A stretch of DNA of 64,000 bases. Source: an uncultured Muribaculaceae bacterium (GTDB lineage Bacteria; Bacteroidota; Bacteroidia; Bacteroidales; Muribaculaceae). This document shows positions 45,819-55,345 of this stretch, one piece after another (positions within the stretch are counted from its first letter, which is position 1; each line of letters opens with the position of its first letter). The stretch is taken from NCBI GenBank assembly GCA_947174275.1, contig CAMWIJ010000003.1:1-64000 (forward strand). The letters are read 5' to 3'. The position numbers and the translations under genes are program-made. Under the pieces are notes generated by a model. It did not search any database and was not told the origin of the DNA. It saw nothing but the letters and a program-made list of their open reading frames with translations.

Positions 45819-47489
45819 TTATAATAGCCGGCGCTCCGCATCAAGCATCCCTCTGGCTGTTGTGCGGGCAGCCTCGTTGGTTGAGTCGCCCGAGAGCATC
45901 AGAGCGAGTTCGCCTACGCGCTCATCATCACTAAGCCGTCTCACTCTCGTATTGGTGGCTGTCGCCGTGTCCTCTTTGAATACTTTGAAATGCACATCCC
46001 CTTTCGATGCGACCGGAGGCAGGTGTGTGATGGCTATCACTTGTATTCGGCGTGAGATATCTTTCATCAGTCGGCCCATGCGTCCGGCCACGTCGCCCGA
46101 CACGCCTGTATCCACCTCGTCAAATATGATTGACGGAAGTTGCACATGCTTGGCGACAAGCGCTTTTATCGACAGCATCAGGCGGGAAATCTCTCCGCCG
46201 GAGGCGGTATCCTTTACCGGCATGAGCTGCTGGTTTTTGTTAAATGCAAACAGGAAATTCACCTTGTCGGCTCCTGTCGCAGTGAGGTCGGCGGGTGTTA
46301 TCTCTATCTCCGCACGCAGGTTTTTCATCCCTAACGGTATGGCGCTCTCAAGCAGTTCTCCGGTAAATTTTTCAGCGACTTTGCGGCGCGCGCCGGTCAG
46401 TTTTTCTGCAAGCGCGATGGCCTGCTTTTTTGCCGCTTTTGCCTTTGCGGTATATTGTTTGAGCCTCTCGTCGGAGTTGTCGATAGAGTCGATGCGCTCG
46501 CTCAGGTCTTGTTGCAATGCGATAAGAGCCTCGTCACTGTCGGCCGACAGTTTGCGCTGTAGCTCGTAGATGTCGCTCAGACGCTCCTCTACATATTCCA
46601 GCCTGCGTGGGTCGGCGTCGAGCCGGCTGTCAAGCGACTCTACTGTGTCTTTTATATCATCTGCTTCTATGCGCAGCGATTCAAGCCGGGCACTGAGCGC
46701 TTCAGCCTCGGGCAATCCGTCAAGGTCGTCAAGCAGTCCGGTGCTGTGACGGAGCATGGAGAGTATATTGTTTTCGCCTCCGTCAAGCATCTCGGCAATC
46801 TGCATTAGCGCGCTTTTTACGGAGGTTACATTGGCGAGCAGACTGCGTTCCTGTTCCAGGGCTTCCTGTTCGCCGGGCTGCAGATTTAGCTGTTCGAGCA
46901 GCTGCAGCTGATAGCGGATGTATTCCTCTTCGGCTTTTGAAGTCTCTGATGCACGGCGCGCTATCTGATATTTCTTCAATGCTGCGCGAAATGCCTCGTA
47001 TGCTTCGGCATATTCGGTCTTGACACTCTTGTCGTCAAGCATCGTGTCGATGACGGCAAGCTGGTAGTCGCTGTCTGCAAGCAGCAGGTTCTGATGCTGG
47101 GAATGAAGGTCGACAAGACGTATCGCTATCTCGCGGAGCACCGAGAGTTGTGCAGGCACATCGTTGACAAACGAGCGCGATCTTCCTGACGGCGATATCT
47201 CTCTGCGCAATATCAGCTGCGTGCCGAGTGTGTCGATATCGTTATCATTCAGCAGCCGCTCTATTTCGCCGTAGCCGGTGATGTCAAACACTCCCTCCAC
47301 CACCGATTTTTTGCTCTTGTCACTGACAACCTTTGTGTCGGCACGGTTGCCGAAAAGCATGGACAGCGCTCCGAGCATGATGGATTTTCCGGCACCGGTC
47401 TCGCCCGTGATGATGTTGAGCCCGGGCAGAAACGTCAGTTCTATGTTGTCAATCAGCGCGTAGTTTGATATGGAAAGCGTCTCTATCAT
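45819..47489 (-). CDS. recN: DNA repair protein RecN
   Basis: RecN is an SMC-like ATPase that helps join and repair DNA double-strand breaks. The protein has 556 residues. The N-terminal Walker A GLNIITGETGAGKSIMLGAL (about 24-43) is followed by long coiled coils (about 150-370) with a central hinge. The C-terminal head has TASGGEISRLMLSIKALVAK (signature), LPSIIFDEVDTGVSGDVAGR (Walker B) and QVIAITHLPPVASKGDVHFK. The gene lies in an operon with dnaN, an exonuclease and coaBC. RecN next to the DUF4835 and coaBC genes is a familiar Bacteroidota arrangement. Confidence 0.96.
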   Translation of the reverse strand: MIETLSISNYALIDNIELTFLPGLNIITGETGAGKSIMLGALSMLFGNRADTKVVSDKSKKSVVEGVFDITGYGEIERLLNDNDIDTLGTQLILRREISPSGRSRSFVNDVPAQLSVLREIAIRLVDLHSQHQNLLLADSDYQLAVIDTMLDDKSVKTEYAEAYEAFRAALKKYQIARRASETSKAEEEYIRYQLQLLEQLNLQPGEQEALEQERSLLANVTSVKSALMQIAEMLDGGENNILSMLRHSTGLLDDLDGLPEAEALSARLESLRIEADDIKDTVESLDSRLDADPRRLEYVEERLSDIYELQRKLSADSDEALIALQQDLSERIDSIDNSDERLKQYTAKAKAAKKQAIALAEKLTGARRKVAEKFTGELLESAIPLGMKNLRAEIEITPADLTATGADKVNFLFAFNKNQQLMPVKDTASGGEISRLMLSIKALVAKHVQLPSIIFDEVDTGVSGDVAGRMGRLMKDISRRIQVIAITHLPPVASKGDVHFKVFKEDTATATNTRVRRLSDDERVGELALMLSGDSTNEAARTTARGMLDAERRLL

Positions 47490-47526
47490 TGTGTCTCCTT
47501 GTTCAGTTGATGATTTCTGTAATCCG

Positions 47527-48435
47527 CTACTTGTTGGCCGGCGGATTTTTTATCTTGTTGATACGTTCCTGTTCGGTAGGGTAAATATCTTTCAGCAGAT
47601 CATACACGCGGTCGCGCTCTGTCTGCGGGGCTTTGGAATAGACATTGACAAGCTCGTCGAGCTTCGCATCCTTGAACATCGACAGGCCGACCGACATCGG
47701 GTTGACCTGATAGACCTTCTGAAGGTAATCAAGTGCCTGCGTGATGCCGGCGCGCCCCTTGTCGGGCGATACCGACATTTCGTCGAGACCTTTGCGGTGA
47801 TATTCATAGAGCATGTCGCGCAATCCCGAAGTCGCCTGGTCGGTGTAGGCGCTCAGCACAGCCGAACGGTTTTTAGTGTCCTCAAACTGGCGCCATCCCG
47901 TTTCGCCTGACGACTGTGCCATCTGCACAATCTGCGCGAGCCGGTCGAAAAACGGTTGCCCTCCGCGAGGGGAGAACGAGTCGAAATCAACCGCCAAAAA
48001 AAGATAAGCATAGAAATTGAGTATTGCCGTCAGTTGGCTTTCCATGCTGTTTTCCGAGAAAATCAGCGGTTCCCCCTCCTGATATGAAAATTCCACCTTA
48101 GAGTCCTTGAAGTTGATAAGGGTGGTGGTATAAGAAGAGTTGTAGACCGGACGGCTCGACTGCACCTGTATGTCACCGGTAAACGTGTTGTCGTTTACCT
48201 CCTTTATTGTCAGGAAAAATCGGCATTCGATTTTCTCGTTGGGCGAGAATTTCGCGTTGGTGAATGTTGTGGTGTTGAAATAATCGTTGATGGCGCTCTG
48301 AAGAGTCTCGAACACGCTTTTGTTGGAGCCCTGCACCTGGTCGGAATTGATTTCGACCGAGCAGTTGAGCTCCTGGGCGCTGACTGTAGCCATTGCCATC
48401 ACGCTTATTAATATTATTGCAAATCTTCTTAACAT
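47527..48435 (-). CDS. DUF4835 protein (type IX secretion PorD-like)
   Basis: The ATG at 48435 (MLRRFAIILISVMAM) gives 302 residues with a signal peptide ending VSA-Q at about residue 20. The earlier start would put the signal inside. The body is a mixed alpha/beta soluble protein with CSVEINSDQVQGSNKSVFET, then FLAVDFDSFSPRGGQPFFDR and KRSAVLSAYT-type helices. It matches the DUF4835 family, which some annotation sets call PorD of the type IX secretion system; that name is from memory. It is encoded between coaBC and recN, as in other Bacteroidota. Confidence 0.85.
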   Translation of the reverse strand: MLRRFAIILISVMAMATVSAQELNCSVEINSDQVQGSNKSVFETLQSAINDYFNTTTFTNAKFSPNEKIECRFFLTIKEVNDNTFTGDIQVQSSRPVYNSSYTTTLINFKDSKVEFSYQEGEPLIFSENSMESQLTAILNFYAYLFLAVDFDSFSPRGGQPFFDRLAQIVQMAQSSGETGWRQFEDTKNRSAVLSAYTDQATSGLRDMLYEYHRKGLDEMSVSPDKGRAGITQALDYLQKVYQVNPMSVGLSMFKDAKLDELVNVYSKAPQTERDRVYDLLKDIYPTEQERINKIKNPPANK

Positions 48436-48503
48436 TACATTTGTCAGATATTGAGGGGTGGCTTTGAGAGTGTTCAATCACCCTCTTACTTGACTCTGCT
48501 TCC

Positions 48504-49724
48504 TCAGTCAGAAATTTCACAGCCCGACAGCGATGCAATATTGTCAAGGATGTCGCACGCCACTTCCGGTTTGCTCTTCAGCGGATATTCAATCACTTTT
48601 TCGTCGCGTGTGAACACCGTGATTTTATTGGTGTCAGTGCCGAAGCCTGCACCTGCGTCGCGCAGTGAGTTCATCACTATCATATCAAGATTTTTGCGCT
48701 TCATTTTGTCGAGCGCGTTGGCCGACTCGTCGTTGGTCTCGAGGGCAAACCCCACAAGCATCTGCCCCTGGCGTTTTTCTTTGCCGAGTGCAGCCGATAT
48801 GTCTGGATTTTTTACAAGCGTGATTTGCGGCACATCATCCTTTTCCCGCTTGATTTTTTTATCGGCCACTTCAGCCGGGGCGTAATCGGCGACCGCCGCC
48901 GTCATTATGGCGATGTCGCAATCGTTGAAGCGGCTGATACATTCGGAATACATCTCCCGCGCCGACTCCACATTGATCACCTCTACTCCGGCTTCCTTCG
49001 GGCGCAAGGCTACCGGCCCTGACACGAGCGTCACTTTCGCTCCTCTTCGCGCCGCCTCGTCAGCTATCGCATAACCCATCTTGCCGGTGGAATAATTTCC
49101 GATAAACCTCACCGGGTCGATGCGCTCGTAGGTCGGCCCCGCAGTAATCATGACACGTTTTCCCGATAACGGCTGCCGGTCGCTGAAAAAGCCGTCAAGC
49201 ACTTTGACGATATTTTCCGGCTCTTCCATGCGGCCTTTGCCGATAAGATGCGATGCGAGTTCACCTTCGGCGGGCTCTATTATATGGTTGCCGTAAGAAC
49301 GTAGCAACGCGATGTTTCTTGTGGTTGACGGGTGTGCCATCATGTCGAGATCCATCGCCGGAGCCACAAATACCGGCGCTTTGGCCGACAGATAGGTCGT
49401 GACGAGCATGTTGTCAGCAACTCCGTTGGCCATTTTGCCTATGGTCGAGGCTGTTGCCGGGGCTATCACCATTGCGTCGGCCCAAAGGCCAAGGTCGACA
49501 TGCGAATGCCATTGCCCTGTATTTGCAGTGAAAAATTCACTGATTACAGGCTTGCCTGACAGCGTCGACAAAGTGACCGGACAGATGAATTCCTTGGCGT
49601 TGGGTGTCATGATTACCTGCACCTCTGCGCCGCTTTTGACGAGAAGTCTCACCAGTGTCGCTGTCTTGTAGGCCGCTATGCCGCCTGTAATTCCGACTAT
49701 GATATGTTTTCCTGTCAATGCCAT
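48504..49724 (-). CDS. coaBC: Bifunctional phosphopantothenoylcysteine decarboxylase/synthase
   Basis: This flavoprotein makes phosphopantetheine on the way to coenzyme A. The start at 49724 (MALTGKHIIVGI) gives 406 residues. The N-terminal CoaC half (about 1-185) has ITGGIAAYKTATLVRLLVKS, a histidine in WHSHVDLG, PATASTIGKMANGVADNML and APAMDLDMM. The C-terminal CoaB half has VMITAGPTYERIDPVRFIGN, YSTGKMGYAIADEAARRGA and the conserved AAVADYAP. It is third in the dnaN operon, 24 bases after the exonuclease gene. Confidence 0.96.
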   Translation of the reverse strand: MALTGKHIIVGITGGIAAYKTATLVRLLVKSGAEVQVIMTPNAKEFICPVTLSTLSGKPVISEFFTANTGQWHSHVDLGLWADAMVIAPATASTIGKMANGVADNMLVTTYLSAKAPVFVAPAMDLDMMAHPSTTRNIALLRSYGNHIIEPAEGELASHLIGKGRMEEPENIVKVLDGFFSDRQPLSGKRVMITAGPTYERIDPVRFIGNYSTGKMGYAIADEAARRGAKVTLVSGPVALRPKEAGVEVINVESAREMYSECISRFNDCDIAIMTAAVADYAPAEVADKKIKREKDDVPQITLVKNPDISAALGKEKRQGQMLVGFALETNDESANALDKMKRKNLDMIVMNSLRDAGAGFGTDTNKITVFTRDEKVIEYPLKSKPEVACDILDNIASLSGCEISD

Positions 49725-49748
49725 ATTTTCCAATCTTTTCACTGACGG

Positions 49749-50516
49749 CTATTTTTTAGCCGACGCCAATTTTATCCGTGTGAACACATTTTTGGTGTCC
49801 TGAGGGAAATCTCCCTGCAAAATCCAACTGAAATATCCGGGGTCGGTTTTAAACACATCGACCACGGCCTTACCTTTGTGCTTGCCGAAATTGATGGTCT
49901 CTACGCCCTGCTCGTTATAGACGATGCGCCCCATCAGGTCGACATTGCGCTGCTGAGAGGAATATGACGATAGTTTCTCGATATCGTTAGGCAGATCGCC
50001 GTAGCGGTCGAGCTGGGCTTTGAGCACCTCGTAGGTTGCGCGTGTGTCGGCAAGCGCCGAGTGCGCGTCGTTCAGATCCTTTCCGCAGTAGAACTTGTAG
50101 GCCGCCGTGAGTGTGCGCTGCTCTTTTTTGTGGAATATCGTCTGCACGTCGACAAAACGCGCTTTCTTGAAATCGAAATCCACGCCGACGCGGGCAAATT
50201 CCTCGGCAAGCATCGGTATGTCGAATCGGCTTGATGCAAATCCTGCGATGTCGCACCCCTCGATTATCCGCGCGATCTCGCGGGCTCTCGACTTGAATGT
50301 CGGCTGGTCGCTGACCTCTGCATTCGATATGTGGTGCACCGCCTCGGCTTCAGCCGAAATCTCGATCTCGGGGTTAAATCTGTAGTTGTATTCCTCTTCC
50401 TCGCCGTTGGGGTTGACCTTTATGATTGACATCTCGACGATGCGGTCGCCGGTGATGGAGAGGCCTGTTGTCTCCAGATCGAAAAATATAATAGGTTTTT
50501 TCAGTGAAAGCTGCAT
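49749..50516 (-). CDS. DnaQ-like 3'-5' exonuclease
   Basis: The protein has 255 residues. The DEDD exonuclease fold (about 8-175) has ExoI FFDLETTGLSITGDRIVEMS, ExoII GFASSRFDIPMLAEEF and ExoIII DLNDAHSALADTRATYEVL. The C-terminal part (about 195-250) carries NFGKHKGKAVVDVFKTDPGY, an exonuclease X-type C-terminal module. It may proofread replication or act in repair; the polC-type polymerase is not in the window. It follows dnaN by 17 bases, suggesting a replication link. Confidence 0.92.
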   Translation of the reverse strand: MQLSLKKPIIFFDLETTGLSITGDRIVEMSIIKVNPNGEEEEYNYRFNPEIEISAEAEAVHHISNAEVSDQPTFKSRAREIARIIEGCDIAGFASSRFDIPMLAEEFARVGVDFDFKKARFVDVQTIFHKKEQRTLTAAYKFYCGKDLNDAHSALADTRATYEVLKAQLDRYGDLPNDIEKLSSYSSQQRNVDLMGRIVYNEQGVETINFGKHKGKAVVDVFKTDPGYFSWILQGDFPQDTKNVFTRIKLASAKK

Positions 50517-50533
50517 ATCTGTAACGGTGATAT

Positions 50534-51664
50534 TTAGAAATTGCTTACAGTCATGGGCATAAGCAGCATGAGCAGGTCGGAGTCATCGGAATTCTCTTCC
50601 GGAACGAATACTCCCGGACGGCTCGGGTCGCTGAGCTTGATGACTATGTTTTCGGTCGAGAGCGTGTTGCATATCTCAATCAGATATGGAGCGCTGAAGC
50701 CGATGATCATTTCATTGCCGCTGAAAGAGCAGGGGAGCTCTACGCGCCCGGATGTGCAGAAATTATTGTCCTGGGCTTTCATCTCGAGGGTCTCGGGAGT
50801 GATGCGGAATTTCACCAGGCCGTGACCCGGGTCGACAAACACTCCCACACGGCGCAATGCATTGAGCATCGAGTGACGGTCAATGGTGAGCGAGTGGGGG
50901 TTGTTGGCAGGAATAACACGGTTGTAGTCGGGGAACACTCCTTTGATAAACCGACAGTTGAAAGTGTATGTGCCGCTCTCGATTGTCGCTGATTTGGTGT
51001 CGAGGCTGACTGTCACTTTCTCCTCTTTGGCAAAAGCATTCTTTATGATTGTGGCGGGTTTTACCGGTATTATGCATGAAGCGGTGATGCCGGGCGCCGA
51101 CATGCTGTTGGTATAGCGCACGAGTTTGCGGGTGTCGGTGGCTACAAAAGTGATGCTCTCGGGTTTGATATCGAAAAGAATACCCATCATCTGCGGACGC
51201 AGGTCATCTGTGCCGACTGCGAAAAGCGTATTGTCAATGCCGAGCACGAGCTGCTCCACCGGGCATTCGAACACAAGCGGCTCCATCTCCTGAGCCTCCT
51301 GTTTGGGAGTGGGGTATTCGTTGCCGTTGATGCCGACGAAATTGAATTTGTCACCGGGATATTCGATTGTGATGGCGAGGTTGTCGTCAACGGTAAAATC
51401 GACGTTGAGTTCCGGCAACTCCTTGAAAAGTTCAACACAGCGGCGTGCGTCAACGCAGAATTTTCCCCCTTCACCTTCAAGATTTTCTATCTTGACCCGT
51501 GCGGTAAGGATATTCTCAAGGTCTGACGCAGTGATTTTGACGGTGTCGTTGTCAACCTCAAACAAAAAGTTATTCAGAATAGTCATCGCGTTCTTTGAGT
51601 TGATGACTTTGCTTACTGCCGACAGGGCGTTGTAAAGAGATTTGCTATGAATTTGAAATTTCAT
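50534..51664 (-). CDS. dnaN: DNA polymerase III beta subunit (sliding clamp)
   Basis: The clamp encircles DNA and tethers the polymerase. The start at 51664 (MKFQIHSKSLYNAL) gives 376 residues, the family length, made of three repeated domains. Landmarks are NSKNAMTILNNFLFEVDNDT, VATDTRKLVRYTNS (clamp groove) and the C-terminal LLMLLMPMTVSNF. It is the first gene of a seven-gene operon with a near-perfect promoter. dnaA is not adjacent, so no origin is implied here. Confidence 0.97.
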   Translation of the reverse strand: MKFQIHSKSLYNALSAVSKVINSKNAMTILNNFLFEVDNDTVKITASDLENILTARVKIENLEGEGGKFCVDARRCVELFKELPELNVDFTVDDNLAITIEYPGDKFNFVGINGNEYPTPKQEAQEMEPLVFECPVEQLVLGIDNTLFAVGTDDLRPQMMGILFDIKPESITFVATDTRKLVRYTNSMSAPGITASCIIPVKPATIIKNAFAKEEKVTVSLDTKSATIESGTYTFNCRFIKGVFPDYNRVIPANNPHSLTIDRHSMLNALRRVGVFVDPGHGLVKFRITPETLEMKAQDNNFCTSGRVELPCSFSGNEMIIGFSAPYLIEICNTLSTENIVIKLSDPSRPGVFVPEENSDDSDLLMLLMPMTVSNF

Positions 51665-51744
51665 AATATGGAGCGTATTTGTTTGTTTGTCAGATGATTG
51701 CCTGCGCACATTCTTGTCGGCTGCGCGCGTGGCCTTTTATCCTA

Positions 51745-51775
51745 CAAATTTAATCAAATAATTTCTCATTTGCAA
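51745..51775 (-). promoter_or_regulatory. Promoter for the dnaN-purT operon
   Basis: On the minus strand, TTG (51775-51773) and TAAATTTG (51752-51745) are spaced by 20 bases. The leader to dnaN is about 75 bases. Confidence 0.85.
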
Positions 51776-51829
51776 CTTTCGGCTCTCATTTGCCGGCTGA
51801 TTGATGAGAAAATCCGCTCCTGCAATGCC

Positions 51830-53809
51830 TTATCTTTCGGAGTTGAAGGCGTCGACATCCATTGATGCCAGTTCCCAAAGCGACATGGCGTTTTCGAGCT
51901 GCTTGGTGCGTTGGGCGTGCATGTTATAGAGCTCGGGGTCGGTGTCGCCGTCCGCCAGCTTCTGCTCTATCTCTGCGATTTCTCCTTCGAGACGGCTTAT
52001 CTCCGCTTCCGCCTCCTCCACTTTTTTCTGCAGGCGCTTGAGCTGTTTCTGCTTCTCGCGCTGCTCGGCGTAGCTCAGACGGCGTTCTGCAGGCTGTTGC
52101 GGCGTGGAAGCCGGCGCTGTCGCGGCGGGTTGTGCCTGACGGGTTTCCTGCTTCTTCTCTTGCTTGCCGGCGCGGTTGCTTGCCTCAAGTTCGTGGAGTG
52201 ATTCCATCTTTTTCTTCTCGAGAAACTCGTAGATGCCACCGAGGCATTCGCGCACCTTTCCTCCACCAAATTCATAGACCTTTTCGACGAGGCCGTCAAG
52301 AAATTCGCGGTCGTGGCTCACGACTATCACCGTGCCGTTGAAATCCTTGATTGCCTGTTTCAGGATATCTTTGGTTTTCATGTCGAGGTGGTTGGTGGGC
52401 TCGTCGAGAATAAGTAGGTTGACAGGCTCAAGGAGAAGCCGTATCATTGCCAGTCGAGTTTTCTCGCCTCCCGAAAGCACTTTGACTTTCTTCTCTGATG
52501 CCTCGCCGCCAAACATGAATGCACCCAGTATGTCGCGTATTTTTGTGCGTATGTCGCCGACGGCAACTCTGTCGATAGTGTCAAACACAGTGACTTCGCC
52601 GTCAAGCATCGACGCCTGGTTTTGTGCGAAATATCCTATTTTTACGTTATGCCCTATTTTCAGTTCGCCGGTAAACGGTATCTCATTCATTATGCATTTG
52701 ACGAGGGTGGATTTTCCTTCGCCGTTCTTCCCGACAAACGCGACCTTCTCGCCGCGCTTTATGGTGAATGTGGCGTGGTCGAACACCTGATGGTCGCCGT
52801 AGCGTTTGCCTACATTGTCGGCTATGACGGGGAAGTCGCCCGAGCGCGGTGCCGGTGGAAATTTCAGATTGAGATGTGATGTGTCAACTTCATCCACCTC
52901 TATGCGCTCGATTTTGGCGAGCTGTTTCATGCGGCTCTGCACCTGTACGGCTTTCGTGGCCTTGTAGCGGAACCGCTCTATGAAGTCTTCTGTGTCTTTG
53001 ATCTGTTTCTGCTGGTTTTGAAATGCGCGCATCTGCTGCTCGAGTCGTTCCTGACGCAATGTCACATATTTTGAATAGTTTACGGCATAGTCGTAGATTT
53101 TGCCGAGAGTTATTTCTATCGTGCGGTTGGTCACGTTGTCAATGAATGCGCGGTCATGGCTCACGAGCACCACCATGTTGGCTTTCTGCACAAGAAACTG
53201 CTCCAGCCACTGTATCGACTCGATGTCGAGATGGTTGGTGGGCTCGTCGAGAAGGAGCACGTCGGGGCGTTGCAACAATATCTTTGCAAGCTCGATGCGC
53301 ATGCGCCATCCGCCTGAAAATTCCGATGTGGGGCGTGTGAAATCGCTGCGTTCGAACCCGAGGCCTTTGAGTGTCTTTTCGATTTCTGCTTCTGCATTCT
53401 CGCTCTGCTCAATGGCGAGACGCTCTGACAGTGATGTCATGCGGTCAATCAGGTCGGTGTATTCGTCGCTCTCGAAATCAGTGGCTTCGGCAATGCGGCT
53501 GTTGACGTCGTCGAGTTCGCGCTGCAGGGCATCGATATGTCCGAATGCCTTCTTGACCTCGTCGACCACGGTCAGGGTGTCGCTCACCTCCATCTGCTGT
53601 GGCAGGTACCCAATGGTGACTCCCTCGGGTACGACCACCTGTCCTGAGGTGGGATGCTGGAGTCCGGCTATGATTTTGAGCATGGTGGACTTGCCGGCGC
53701 CGTTTTTGCCGACCAGCGCGATTTTGTCGCGCTTGTTGATCACATAATTGATATTGTCGAATAGCGGGCGGGCACTGAACTCCACCGACAGGTTCTGTAT
53801 CGAAATCAT
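51830..53809 (-). CDS. ABC-F family ATPase (Uup/EttA-like)
   Basis: The protein has 659 residues with two ABC domains on one chain and no membrane segments. Domain one has Walker A ALVGKNGAGKSTMLKI, signature EFSGGWRMRIELAKILL and Walker B DVLLLDEPTNHLD. Domain two has FVGKNGEGKSTLVK, LSGGEKTRLAMIRLL and NLLILDEPTNHLD. The roughly 80-residue linker is basic, and the C-terminus (about 535-659) forms an Ala/Gln-rich linker plus coiled coil. Such proteins bind the ribosomal E site and modulate translation. Some give antibiotic resistance, but nothing here shows that. Confidence 0.95.
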   Translation of the reverse strand: MISIQNLSVEFSARPLFDNINYVINKRDKIALVGKNGAGKSTMLKIIAGLQHPTSGQVVVPEGVTIGYLPQQMEVSDTLTVVDEVKKAFGHIDALQRELDDVNSRIAEATDFESDEYTDLIDRMTSLSERLAIEQSENAEAEIEKTLKGLGFERSDFTRPTSEFSGGWRMRIELAKILLQRPDVLLLDEPTNHLDIESIQWLEQFLVQKANMVVLVSHDRAFIDNVTNRTIEITLGKIYDYAVNYSKYVTLRQERLEQQMRAFQNQQKQIKDTEDFIERFRYKATKAVQVQSRMKQLAKIERIEVDEVDTSHLNLKFPPAPRSGDFPVIADNVGKRYGDHQVFDHATFTIKRGEKVAFVGKNGEGKSTLVKCIMNEIPFTGELKIGHNVKIGYFAQNQASMLDGEVTVFDTIDRVAVGDIRTKIRDILGAFMFGGEASEKKVKVLSGGEKTRLAMIRLLLEPVNLLILDEPTNHLDMKTKDILKQAIKDFNGTVIVVSHDREFLDGLVEKVYEFGGGKVRECLGGIYEFLEKKKMESLHELEASNRAGKQEKKQETRQAQPAATAPASTPQQPAERRLSYAEQREKQKQLKRLQKKVEEAEAEISRLEGEIAEIEQKLADGDTDPELYNMHAQRTKQLENAMSLWELASMDVDAFNSER

Positions 53810-53831
53810 CTACAATCTTTTTTATCACCCG

Positions 53832-53839
53832 CAAAGTTA
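53832..53839 (-). promoter_or_regulatory. -7 box for the ABC-F gene
   Basis: TAACTTTG on the minus strand, 22 bases before the start codon. The only TTG upstream is too far away, so the -33 box is unclear. Confidence 0.5.
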
Positions 53840-53879
53840 CAAAAAAGAAATGATTTTATGGGGTGCTCAAGGGCAAATG

Positions 53880-54686
53880 CTAATAAATCTGGAATTCTTT
53901 GGATTTCAGGCATACGTTGTCATACCAAATCTCAATCCGGTGTGTGCCTGAGCCCCAGTTGCCTTTGCTTTCATTCCCCCAGCCCTGTAAAGTGACGGAA
54001 TTGTCTGCTCCTTCGTTTATATATGTCGACACAGATTGTGAAAACCCTGCGGGCGACGATGTGCCACGCCTTATTGTTCCGTCAGGGCAATACCACTTTA
54101 CCTTTAAGTTTATGGTGCCGGCAGTCAGCCCCGTATATTTTATGCGAGGTTCAAGGTACATTGTCCTGTATGACGGTATGCTGTTGCCGAAATCTATATC
54201 AACTTCGTCGTTTGTGTTTACATTTCCTATCAGAATGTCAGTTATTATAATCGGATAAACGCTGCTTACCGAACTTTTGAATTCGGTAAAATCGGATACT
54301 GCCTTATCGCGTTCCTGTTCCAATGTGCTCATGCGGGACATGAAATACAGGATGCCTAACGCGATAACTCCAATCGTGAGCAAAACAATCAAAACCCAGT
54401 ACCGACCCGTGGAATGTTTTGTCTCTAGTGGTTGTTCAGTCCCGGTTTCCGCTTCGGGGCTGTATCCGTTTTCCGTCGTTACCGCGACCACTTCGATGTC
54501 ATGGTTTTGCTGAGCGCTGTCGGCGAACAGGGCGGCGAGTTCCGGGACATTTTCAGCCGGTGTCCAGCCGCTCATCTTCTGTCCCCACACCAATGTCTTG
54601 GGGGTGATGCCATGGTTTATAAGCTGTTCTCCCGGTATAGGTCCGACTTGTTCTCCTTCTGTCGAAATAATAAAGTATGTATCCAT
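53880..54686 (-). CDS. GYF_2-domain membrane protein of unknown function
   Basis: The protein has 268 residues. An N-terminal GYF_2 (DUF4339) domain (about 3-55; YFIISTEGEQVGPIPGEQLI, then PKTLVWGQKMSGWTPAENVP) is followed by an acidic linker, one membrane helix (about 93-115; YWVLIVLLTIGVIALGILYF) and a C-terminal beta-rich domain (about 145-268) with LEPRIKYTGLTAGTINLKVK and GNWGSGTHRIEIWYDNVCL. GYF_2 domains bind proline-rich peptides. The layout suggests a cytoplasmic adaptor joined to an extracytoplasmic sandwich domain. No partner is identified. Base composition is closer to AT-rich than its neighbours. Confidence 0.82.
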   Translation of the reverse strand: MDTYFIISTEGEQVGPIPGEQLINHGITPKTLVWGQKMSGWTPAENVPELAALFADSAQQNHDIEVVAVTTENGYSPEAETGTEQPLETKHSTGRYWVLIVLLTIGVIALGILYFMSRMSTLEQERDKAVSDFTEFKSSVSSVYPIIITDILIGNVNTNDEVDIDFGNSIPSYRTMYLEPRIKYTGLTAGTINLKVKWYCPDGTIRRGTSSPAGFSQSVSTYINEGADNSVTLQGWGNESKGNWGSGTHRIEIWYDNVCLKSKEFQIY

Positions 54687-54741
54687 TGGTCTGATTTATG
54701 ATTGGTATGATATATGTTTTTTTGAGCAGTGACGTATTGTG

Positions 54742-55299
54742 TCACCTTCTGTGCTTGATCGGGATGTGGCGGCTTTCGGTAATTATGATGTCGACTTTCA
54801 CGTCGTGGGGTTCGGTGTCAATGTCGTCGTCAATCAGCTGAAAATCATATCCGATGCCGATTTTTACGGCACGTGTTCCGGCAAGCAGTCGGTCGTAATA
54901 TCCCTTGCCGCGTCCCACGCGGTTGCCCCGGCGGTCGTAGGCGATAGCTGGCACTATAATCAGTTCTATTTCGCTGATGTCTGTCGCATCGTCACCCACA
55001 GGCTCTTCGATGTTGAATGCGCCTATGTGCAGTCGTGAACTGTCGTAGGGCAGTATGTCAAGGTTCACGCCGTTGACTCTCGGCAGGAAAAAATGCTTTC
55101 GTGAATGCCATTTGTCAAGAAATGCTCTGGTGGGCAGTTCGTCGGGCAGCGAATGGTATAGCAATATGCGGTCGGCGAGCATGAATGCCGCTGTCTGTTC
55201 GAGCTGAGAGAATGCTCTTTCGGCGGCTTTTGTCGCTTCGCTGCTGTCAAGCAGGCATTTGCGTGCTTTTATATTACGTCGTATCTCCTCTTTTTTCAT
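54742..55299 (-). CDS. 5-formyltetrahydrofolate cyclo-ligase
   Basis: This enzyme converts 5-formyl-THF to 5,10-methenyl-THF with ATP, keeping folate in circulation. The protein has 185 residues, the usual size. Visible motifs are EEIRRNIKARKCLLDSSEAT at the start, ILLYHSLPDELPTRAFLD, FNIEEPVGDD, and the ATP and folate site YDRRGNRVGRGKGYYDRLL. It lies 46 bases after the S41 protease gene and shares its strand with the dCMP deaminase. Confidence 0.93.
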   Translation of the reverse strand: MKKEEIRRNIKARKCLLDSSEATKAAERAFSQLEQTAAFMLADRILLYHSLPDELPTRAFLDKWHSRKHFFLPRVNGVNLDILPYDSSRLHIGAFNIEEPVGDDATDISEIELIIVPAIAYDRRGNRVGRGKGYYDRLLAGTRAVKIGIGYDFQLIDDDIDTEPHDVKVDIIITESRHIPIKHRR

Positions 55300-55345
55300 C
55301 TTCCGGGATATTAGGGCTGAGAGGCCGGTTGTCAGCCGTGTTGTG

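Noticed and set aside
45580..46569. A 329-codon open frame on the plus strand
   Set aside because: It lies antisense to rlmB and recN, which are clear. It has no family resemblance and a composition typical of a shadow frame.
50534..51775. A replication origin near dnaN
   Set aside because: There is no dnaA gene and no cluster of DnaA-type boxes was seen.
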